Below, in pieces: positions 15,066 to 20,424 of a stretch of 20,424 nt of DNA. The DNA lies in NCBI GenBank assembly GCA_002455955.1, contig DKLZ01000061.1, forward strand, positions 1 to 20,424. The letters run 5' to 3'. The number at the start of each line of letters is the position of its first letter. Within the stretch, counting starts at the first letter, position 1. A program made the position numbers and the translations under genes. Source of the stretch: Dehalococcoidia bacterium UBA6627 (lineage in GTDB: Bacteria; Chloroflexota; Dehalococcoidia; UBA2979). The notes under the pieces were generated by a model. That model was not told the origin of the DNA. It did no database searches and saw only the letters and a list, made by a program, of their open reading frames with translations.

Positions 15066-15169
15066 TATGGTTGCGCAATGACGGTTAGCAGGCACGCGAA
15101 GTGGTTGTGTGTGCGTAGGCGATTGTGCGTGATTTAGTCCATTAGGCGTCGAAGCATCCTCTGGGTGGA

Positions 15170-16138
15170 TTGAAACAGATTGTGAGTGTCGCACCTGTGA
15201 AAGTTGCTACTGGTCGAAAATTCTTTGAAAGATATGGTTCAAGTGCAGAGGAAATTGTTCCGGGTTTGCAGTGGGCTCTGATCGATAGTAAAGGCGAATG
15301 GTCAGGAACCCCTGAGGATTGTGATTTGATTGTCTACGCTGCTGATGCTTGTTCGACGGCGTTTGTCGACGAAGTTGAACAGATCTCGGCTCCCAGATGG
15401 GCTCACACTGAAGATGCAGGAATCGATGGTCGATTTTATGACGTTATGCGTGAAAAAAATGTGATGGTCACTCACAGCCCGGCTTCCAATGCTCCCGAGG
15501 TAGCCGAATGTGCGTTTAGTTTTGTGCTTTGGTCAACCAAGAATTTGGGGGAGCTTCACGAACAGCAACGGCAACATCAATGGAAACAGCTCGCGCTCGA
15601 AACTCTTATCGACAAAACCATACTGGTTGTTGGTCTGGGTGCTATTGGTAAGCGTGTTGCTGCCTATAGTAAAGCCTTTGGTATGCGCGTGTTGGGTATC
15701 CGTCGTTCCAGTCAGACTGTGGAGAATGTTGATATTCAGGGGACACTAGCTGACTTCAATACTTTTCTTCCCGAGGCGGATTTTGTAGTACTTGCAATTC
15801 CGATTGGTCCGGAAGTGGTTGAATTGATCGACCAAGATGCTCTCGCATTGATGAAGTCTAGTGCAACGTTGGTCAACGTTGGACGTGGAGCACTCATCGA
15901 TATTCTCGCACTGAAACGATCACTTGATGAAGGTCATTTGCGTCACTTTTGTACGGATGTACTACCTACGGAACCTTGGCCGGCAGATGATGACCTGTGG
16001 GACAGACCGAATGTCTTGATTACTCCTCATAATGCCTCATCTTCACCACTATATCTGGAACGTGTAGGTGAGCTGTGGATTGAGAACCTACGTCGATATG
16101 TCGACGGAGGTAGGGAAATGCGACACCGAGCGTTTTGA
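15170..16138 (+). CDS. D-2-hydroxyacid dehydrogenase, NAD(P)-dependent
   Basis: The protein reduces 2-oxoacids or oxidises 2-hydroxyacids such as glyoxylate/glycolate or hydroxypyruvate. The nucleotide-binding VVGLGAIGKR gives G155, G157 and G160. GIRRSSQ (176-182) follows the second strand with two arginines, suggesting NADPH preference. The catalytic triad is present: R239 in NVGRGALID, E268 in TDVLPTEPWP and H287 in ITPHNA. The 322-residue length is usual. The TTG at 15170 has no clearly spaced ribosome site; an in-frame GTG at 15182, four residues later, is an alternative. It sits 104 nt after the CoA-transferase and may belong to the same acyl-acid metabolism. It is the last + strand gene before a convergent block, and a hairpin with a short T-tract follows it. 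Confidence 0.92.
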   Translation: MKQIVSVAPVKVATGRKFFERYGSSAEEIVPGLQWALIDSKGEWSGTPEDCDLIVYAADACSTAFVDEVEQISAPRWAHTEDAGIDGRFYDVMREKNVMVTHSPASNAPEVAECAFSFVLWSTKNLGELHEQQRQHQWKQLALETLIDKTILVVGLGAIGKRVAAYSKAFGMRVLGIRRSSQTVENVDIQGTLADFNTFLPEADFVVLAIPIGPEVVELIDQDALALMKSSATLVNVGRGALIDILALKRSLDEGHLRHFCTDVLPTEPWPADDDLWDRPNVLITPHNASSSPLYLERVGELWIENLRRYVDGGREMRHRAF

Positions 16139-16143
16139 TGAAC

Positions 16144-16168
16144 TGCGCTCAGGTATTGAGTGCATTTT
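16144..16168 (+). terminator. Likely rho-independent terminator of the hydroxyacid dehydrogenase gene
   Basis: TGCGCTCA (16144-16151) pairs with TGAGTGCA (16157-16164), 8 bp including one G-T wobble, with loop GGTAT, followed directly by TTTT at 16165-16168. It begins 6 nt after the stop codon. The short T-tract makes it a moderate terminator, but the position between convergent genes is right. Confidence 0.6.
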
Positions 16169-16183
16169 GAACTGTCTACTCGA

Positions 16184-16492
16184 TCACCGTTGACGCCGGT
16201 AAGATCGCTTTCTTCTTTTGGTTCGTCGCTTTTGTGCGTGATCGGGTCGTTGTGTCGTCGGAGACATTGGCTCGGGTGGTTCAGCTGGTGGCTTTCCGAA
16301 TCGTGTTTGTGCCCATTGTGTCACTCGTGAACTCATCCGCATCGAGAGGAATGCGACGAGAAAGAAGAAAAGTCCGTTCACAGCTACGTCTTTTAAGATC
16401 AGATTGTCGGTTCTCCAAGCTTCGAGTCCAATCCAGACTGCTGCTAGGATCACCGACCATACGATCGTTTGTCTGGTTGTCATTGGTTTCAT
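16184..16492 (-). CDS. Small two-helix membrane protein with a highly basic C-terminal tail
   Basis: I do not recognise a family for this 102-residue protein. Two hydrophobic segments, about 10-26 and 33-52, are joined by a short polar loop (EAWRTDNLILKD). From about 53 it becomes soluble, with a Pro-rich stretch (about 67-80) and a final Lys/Arg cluster, KRRTKRRKRSYRRQR. With both ends probably cytoplasmic, the basic tail could contact nucleic acid, ribosomes or acidic lipids, but this is only inference from charge. It lies 149 nt downstream of citrate synthase on the same strand. The nearest ribosome-like AAGG is about 12 nt from the ATG, so the start is not strongly supported. The plausible topology and low-error coding pattern argue that it is real. 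Confidence 0.6.
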   Translation of the reverse strand: MKPMTTRQTIVWSVILAAVWIGLEAWRTDNLILKDVAVNGLFFFLVAFLSMRMSSRVTQWAQTRFGKPPAEPPEPMSPTTQRPDHAQKRRTKRRKRSYRRQR

Positions 16493-16633
16493 AAAAGTGT
16501 TGCGCCTTGTTCAACTATGTTCCGGACATCTAGCACCGTGCAGTACGGACGGGTGATCTGATAGCTGAGTATCTTGGTGCAGTTCTCGTTTGGCACCCAG
16601 CTTTCACCAATCTTAGGCGGTCGTAGTCTCAAT

Positions 16634-16649
16634 GAGGTTGCCTAACCTC
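16634..16649. terminator. 6-bp hairpin at the citrate synthase stop
   Basis: GAGGTT (16634-16639) and AACCTC (16644-16649) pair around the loop GCCT, covering the citrate synthase stop codon on the - strand. No T-tract follows in the direction of transcription. A weak terminator or attenuator is possible. Further inverted repeats (GGTGC/GCACC at 16576-16580/16593-16597, and TTGGTG/CACCAA at 16574-16579/16605-16610) lie in the same 149-nt gap. Confidence 0.35.
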
Positions 16650-17799
16650 TTGAACTTATTGGTATGTAATCTCGAGGTTGGGGACCGTTATAGACCGTGA
16701 GCGGTCGGATGAGGATATTATGCTCGAATTGTTCGAGAACTTGAGCCGTCCAGCCTGGCACGCGTCCCATTGCGAAGATTGGGACAAAGAGATCCTCTGG
16801 GATCCCGAGTAGGTAGTAGACCACGCCTGCATAGAAGTCGACGTTCACGTTGACTCCTAATCGAGAATATGGGCTCATTGCCTCGACGGTTGCTTCGAGG
16901 ATCTTGTACCACTTTGGTTGTTGCATCTCCTCTGAGAGCCGCTGAACTCCCTCGCGCATATGACGAGCTCTCGGATCTTCCGTACGGTAGACGCGATGCC
17001 CGAAGCCCATTACAGGTTGGCGATTCTTTCGTAATTTCTTTACGTAGTCGTTAGCACGATCAGGCTCACCGATCTCCTGTGCCATCTTCATTACGTTCTC
17101 GGCAGCACCACCATGTGCGGGTCCCGAGAGTGCGGCGATCGCTGATGTAACAGCCGCGTGTAAATTCGCGTCCGTGCCGGTAACCACTCGTGCTGTGAAG
17201 GACGACGCATTCGATCCGTGCTCTGCATGCAGGATCGCATCCTTATCCATGAGTCCAATAGCATCATCTGAGGCGTGTTCACCAGTTAATTGGTAGAGAA
17301 ACGATGCGGCATGACCAAGTTCAGGGTCGGTAGGAATAGGCTCTAAGCCGTTTCGAATTCGATGATGAGCGGTCACAATCGATGGCACCTGGGCGGTAAG
17401 ACGAATGCCCTTTCTCAATGTTGCCTCACGTGAATTGTCAGATACGTCCGAATCGAACGTGGACAGAGCGGAAGTGGCAGTTCGTAGGACGTCCATCGGA
17501 TGGGCAGATGATATTAACCTGATCAGGTCGATTATTGGATCGGGTAAGTTTCGCGCATCAGCTAATGCCTGCGTATGAGCTTCGAGTTCTGATGTATTGG
17601 GTAACTCCCCGTGAAGCAATAGATATCCGACTTCTTCGAATGTTGATTGCGAAGCGAGCTCATGGATCGAATAACCTCCGTAAAGGAGTGTTCCTTCTCG
17701 TCCATCGATAAAGCTTGCTGCACTGCGGTCAAAAAAGACTCCGTTTAGTCCGCGATGGATTTGTGGGCCTTCTTCAACATCTTCCTGAGATTCGGTCAT
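16642..17799 (-). CDS. gltA: Citrate synthase
   Basis: Citrate synthase condenses acetyl-CoA with oxaloacetate and opens the TCA cycle. The 385-residue protein has the compact bacterial length. The catalytic residues are visible: H229 in SGPAHGGAAENV, H268 in VMGFGHRVYR and D321 in NVNVDFYAGVVYYLLGI. The conserved HAEHGSNASSFTARV (201-215) and the N-terminal DGREGTLLYGGYSIHELA are also diagnostic. A 2-methylcitrate synthase cannot be excluded from sequence alone, but no propionate genes are near. AAGGA at 17805-17809 lies 5 nt before the ATG. It follows the acetyl-CoA synthetase after 26 nt on the same strand, so acetate activation and its entry into the TCA cycle appear to be cotranscribed. 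Confidence 0.95.
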   Translation of the reverse strand: MTESQEDVEEGPQIHRGLNGVFFDRSAASFIDGREGTLLYGGYSIHELASQSTFEEVGYLLLHGELPNTSELEAHTQALADARNLPDPIIDLIRLISSAHPMDVLRTATSALSTFDSDVSDNSREATLRKGIRLTAQVPSIVTAHHRIRNGLEPIPTDPELGHAASFLYQLTGEHASDDAIGLMDKDAILHAEHGSNASSFTARVVTGTDANLHAAVTSAIAALSGPAHGGAAENVMKMAQEIGEPDRANDYVKKLRKNRQPVMGFGHRVYRTEDPRARHMREGVQRLSEEMQQPKWYKILEATVEAMSPYSRLGVNVNVDFYAGVVYYLLGIPEDLFVPIFAMGRVPGWTAQVLEQFEHNILIRPLTVYNGPQPRDYIPISSRG

Positions 17800-17825
17800 T
17801 GCTTTCCTTGTTCTAATTGATTTCG

Positions 17826-19574
17826 TTAATCTTCTTCGAGCGTTGAGGTGTCGCCTTCCGGGAGCCCGAGCTCTCGCGCCTTGAGCAGGCGGCGCATGAT
17901 CTTACCGCTGCGGGTTTTCGGCAGAATATCGATCACATCGATTTCGCGAGGTGCAACTGCTGGTCCAAGGCGTGTCCGGCAATGATTATTAAGTGACCGT
18001 AATAATTCTCGCGTGTTTGCGAAACCATCGTTTAATGTCACGAATGCTTTGACAATTTCCATTGCTACATCGTCGGGTTTGCCGATCACACCTGCTTCGG
18101 CTACTGCCTCATGCTCAATGAGTGCGCTTTCGACTTCGAATGGGCTAACTAGATGCCCCGCCGTATTGATCACATCGTCGTCACGGCCCACGAACCAGAA
18201 GTAACCATCCTCGTCACGCTTCGCCTTGTCGCCGGTCAGGTACCAGCCATTCTTAAAGCGAGAATCGTATCGCTCCTGGTCGTTCCAATAGGTACGGAAC
18301 ATCGAAGGCCAACCAGGTTTGACCGCCAATTGTCCTTCTATCATCGGCGTGGTTAGCTCGTTCCCCTCGTCGTCGATAATGGCTGCATGGATCCCAGGAA
18401 ACGGCCGTCCCATTGACCCGGGACGAATTGGCATTACCGGATAGTTTGCGATCATGATCGCTCCAGTTTCGGTTTGCCACCAATTGTCGTGAATTGCCAG
18501 GTCAAACGCCTCTAATCCCCAGACAACTCCTTCAGGGTTAAGTGGTTCACCGACAGACATTACGTAACGGAGTGACGATAAGTCGTGGCTTCTCGCAACA
18601 TCCGTCCCTGCCTTCATCAAGAGGCGGATCGCGGTTGGAGCGGTGTACCAGACGGTTACTTGATGTTTTGTGATCGTTTCATACCAACGACGAGCGCTGT
18701 AGCCACCCTCGTCGATTACCTGTGTAATTCCGTTACTCCAAGGGGCGAACATTCCATACGAAGTGCCCGTAACCCAACCCGGGTCTGCAGTGCACCAATA
18801 AATGTCGTCGTCATGAAAATCGAGCACATATTTTCCGGTTGCGTAGTGGCTTACTACCGTGTTGTGTACATGGGCTGCACCTTTGGGTAGCCCTGTTGTG
18901 CCACTCGTAAAATGCATAATTGACCAGTCTTCAGCTCCCGTTTGTTCGATAGTGAATTCTTCTGATGCGTTAGGTACGATTGCAGACCATGCAACATCAC
19001 GATCGTCGACTTCGGTACCTTCGCGATGATCGATCACGATTACTGTCTCAAGGCTCGGCAACTCATCGCGCACTGCGTTTACCTTTGCGAGTAGCTTGGG
19101 TGTAGTTACGATCACCTTGCCTTCTGCCCGTTGCACACGTTCCTTGATCGGCTCTGGTCCAAATGCAGAAAATAGTGGTGCAGCGATTGCACCGAGTTTT
19201 AATGCTCCGAAGACCCCGAAATAGAGTTCGGGGATGCGGTCACTAAGGAAGAAGACTCGATCAGCCTTTTCTATACCTGCGCTTCGAAAGGCGTTGGCCA
19301 CCTTGTCTGTTTCGCGCTTCATGTCAGCGTATGTGTAATTTTCGATTTCACCACTCGCGGACTGCCAGATCATGGCCAATTTCTCAGCGCGCTCGCCAAG
19401 GGCATGTCGGTCGATGCATTCATGTGCCTGATTTATTAGTCCATTCGGTGTATCCAATTCAGCCCATATGCTGTCCCAGTTCCAATTTTCTCGTTGAGAT
19501 TCATAGTCATCGATATTTGGGTGCGCCTTAAGCGCCTGCATGTCTTTTGCGATCTCCGAGTATCCAGCGACCAT
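17826..19574 (-). CDS. acsA: AMP-forming acetyl-CoA synthetase (acetate-CoA ligase)
   Basis: The enzyme activates acetate with ATP and CoA through acetyl-AMP. With the ATG at 19574 the product is 582 residues, close to the AcsA type of Bacillus rather than the 650-residue enteric Acs. Adenylate-forming motifs are FTSGTTGLPKG (222-232), WWQTETG (365-371) with the Trp typical of acetate-sized acyl pockets, GWYLTGD (443-449), FVGRDDDVINTAGH and PKTRSGKIMRR with catalytic K558. This Lys is the usual target of reversible acetylation in the family. The ATG is preferred over the upstream GTG at 19592 because AAGGGGG at 19582-19588 lies 7 nt upstream. A perfect TATAAT lies about 50 nt before the start. 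Citrate synthase follows after 26 nt. Confidence 0.94.
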   Translation of the reverse strand: MVAGYSEIAKDMQALKAHPNIDDYESQRENWNWDSIWAELDTPNGLINQAHECIDRHALGERAEKLAMIWQSASGEIENYTYADMKRETDKVANAFRSAGIEKADRVFFLSDRIPELYFGVFGALKLGAIAAPLFSAFGPEPIKERVQRAEGKVIVTTPKLLAKVNAVRDELPSLETVIVIDHREGTEVDDRDVAWSAIVPNASEEFTIEQTGAEDWSIMHFTSGTTGLPKGAAHVHNTVVSHYATGKYVLDFHDDDIYWCTADPGWVTGTSYGMFAPWSNGITQVIDEGGYSARRWYETITKHQVTVWYTAPTAIRLLMKAGTDVARSHDLSSLRYVMSVGEPLNPEGVVWGLEAFDLAIHDNWWQTETGAIMIANYPVMPIRPGSMGRPFPGIHAAIIDDEGNELTTPMIEGQLAVKPGWPSMFRTYWNDQERYDSRFKNGWYLTGDKAKRDEDGYFWFVGRDDDVINTAGHLVSPFEVESALIEHEAVAEAGVIGKPDDVAMEIVKAFVTLNDGFANTRELLRSLNNHCRTRLGPAVAPREIDVIDILPKTRSGKIMRRLLKARELGLPEGDTSTLEED

Positions 19575-19623
19575 CAGAACACCCCCTTGCACGCCGACGT
19601 GAGTCCGTACACCCGGCGATTGG

Positions 19624-19650
19624 ATTATAGCGCGGGGAACGCTATGTGAA
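19624..19650 (-). promoter_or_regulatory. acsA promoter candidate with perfect -10 box
   Basis: On the - strand TATAAT occupies 19629-19624, and TTCACA, five of six matches to the -35 consensus TTGACA, occupies 19650-19645. The spacer is 15 nt, short of the ideal 17. Transcription would begin near 19617, giving a leader of about 43 nt with the strong ribosome site at 19582-19588. Confidence 0.55.
19627..19645. promoter_or_regulatory. Dyad overlapping the acsA -10/-35 spacer, possible operator
   Basis: ATAGCG (19627-19632) and CGCTAT (19640-19645) form a perfect inverted repeat with a 7-nt centre. It overlaps the -10 box by three bases and fills the spacer, a classic position for a repressor or for an activator acting on a short-spaced promoter. 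No regulator gene lies next to it in the window. Confidence 0.45.
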
Positions 19651-19808
19651 CGAAGACTAGATTCGATTTTGATTCGGAGTGTCGTGATGTTGAGGGTTTT
19701 TGTTCCCGATCAGGTTATTGCTTCACCGTCATCTGCAATTACTGACGATATCGAATAGTCTTGAAAACGCTCTTCACTTATGCCAAGTTCTTCTACAGGG
19801 CAGCTCAG

Positions 19809-20424
19809 TTATCCAGAAACATCAGATAAGTCACCGAATGCTCCTGCTTCCCGAAGGTCCGAAATTTGGTTCCAATTAAATCCGGACTCGAGTAGCACTT
19901 CTTCAGTGTGTTGTCCGAATTCGGGGGCTGGTGCGCGGAGTGAAGCTGGTGTGCGGCTTAGGCGAACTGGTGGTCCAACAGTAGGCAGCACAGAGCCTTC
20001 AGGGTCTCGAGGATCAGGCATATTTGTGAGATATCCATTTTCCCAGGATTGTTCGTCTTCAGCGATTTCAAGGTAGTTAGCGATAGGTTGCACAAAGAAT
20101 CGTGGTTGTAAGACTGACAGCCATTCATCACGGGATCTGGTCAGGAAAATTTCTTGCAGGCGAGCGCGACGCACTTTGTTTGTTTCGCTACGGAGATGTT
20201 CGGGTGCGTCACCTTCTCCGAGTTCTGGCGCTCCCATAACTTCGCAAAATTCACTCCACCATTTTGCAGGTTGCCCTCCTCCAACTAGCAGATATTCTCC
20301 GTCTTTACATAGGTATCGTGACCAATGAGGAGCCCGATCTTCGTCACTAGTCAGGCCTCGAAGTGGTACACCCCACATCGCAGACGTTATGTTGAGCCCT
20401 TGAATGCAGAGCTGTGATCCGTAC
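19809..20424 (-). CDS. Family III CoA-transferase, C-terminal part (5' end outside window)
   Basis: The frame is open to the right window edge, with codons continuing upstream of the first internal ATG at 20378 and beginning YGSQLCIQGLNITSAM. About 205 residues remain, the C-terminal half of a family III CoA-transferase. Family features are the DGEYLLVGGGQPAKWW segment after PHWSRYLCK, a helical region containing RRARLQEIFLTRSRDEWL, FVQPIANYLEIAEDEQSWENG (the usual variable-position loop before the C-terminal contact), and a closing PPVRLSRTPASLRAPAPEFG plus GQHTEEVLLESGF. The N-terminal half with the catalytic Asp is missing, so activity and substrate cannot be judged. Together with the gene at 13749 it gives two CoA-transferases in 20 kb, consistent with lineages that expand this family. 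Confidence 0.86.
   Translation of the reverse strand, partial: YGSQLCIQGLNITSAMWGVPLRGLTSDEDRAPHWSRYLCKDGEYLLVGGGQPAKWWSEFCEVMGAPELGEGDAPEHLRSETNKVRRARLQEIFLTRSRDEWLSVLQPRFFVQPIANYLEIAEDEQSWENGYLTNMPDPRDPEGSVLPTVGPPVRLSRTPASLRAPAPEFGQHTEEVLLESGFNWNQISDLREAGAFGDLSDVSG

Larger units (their letters stand above)
19593..19808 (-). other. Spacer between the CoA-transferase and acsA, carrying the acsA promoter
   Basis: This 216-nt gap has no gene. The acsA-proximal part holds the promoter and dyad described separately. A weak inverted repeat CGTCA/TGACG (19727-19731/19743-19747) lies nearer the CoA-transferase stop and may contribute to termination, but its arms are short and no T-tract follows. 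Confidence 0.4.

Noticed and set aside
19780..20076. 98-codon frame on the + strand opposite the second CoA-transferase
   Set aside because: Ser/Gly-rich shadow opposite a clear CoA-transferase coding frame.

Overview
The window is bacterial chromosome of moderate GC content, densely coded, with several TTG or GTG starts, many short overlaps between neighbouring genes, and no RNA gene, CRISPR array, insertion sequence or phage gene that I can see. The gene content points to Chloroflexota, perhaps a marine SAR202/Dehalococcoidia-like lineage: an AroK-AroB fusion, an F420-type luciferase-fold oxidoreductase, two family III CoA-transferases, and an alaS-ruvX-mltG-aroE neighbourhood. This assignment is inference from gene content only; no marker was compared.

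Region 1 (1-7794, + strand) is housekeeping. It holds the 3' half of alaS, then ruvX, mltG, aroE, an unknown membrane-anchored protein, aroC, an aroK-aroB fusion and an acylphosphatase. From ruvX onward the genes lie close together, with gaps of 6-11 nt or overlaps of 1-4 nt, except 75 nt after aroE. The aro genes cover the 3-dehydroquinate synthase, shikimate dehydrogenase, shikimate kinase and chorismate synthase steps. The other three steps must be encoded elsewhere.

Region 2 (7795-9738, + strand) has a small two-helix membrane protein with a possible bacterial PH-like domain, translationally coupled to a YbaK-type deacylase-like protein. A 206-nt spacer rich in inverted repeats follows, then a flavin-reductase-like protein. 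A methyltransferase on the - strand (9771-10595) converges on it, with a hairpin between them.

Region 3 (10760-16138, + strand) reads as a catabolic or accessory set: enoyl-CoA hydratase/crotonase, F420-type luciferase-like oxidoreductase, a lipoprotein-like VanY-family D,D-carboxypeptidase, a family III CoA-transferase and a D-2-hydroxyacid dehydrogenase. No single pathway is evident.

Region 4 (16184-20424, - strand) holds an AMP-forming acetyl-CoA synthetase followed after 25 nt by citrate synthase, which together would carry acetate into the TCA cycle. A small two-helix protein with a very basic tail lies downstream, and a second, truncated CoA-transferase lies upstream. The acetyl-CoA synthetase has a perfect TATAAT -10 box with a dyad lying over it, the clearest promoter/operator candidate in the window.

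I found no clearly new multi-gene system. The best leads are the unknown protein inside the aro operon, the coupled PH-like/YbaK-like pair, the structured spacer at 8966-9171, and the acsA promoter dyad.
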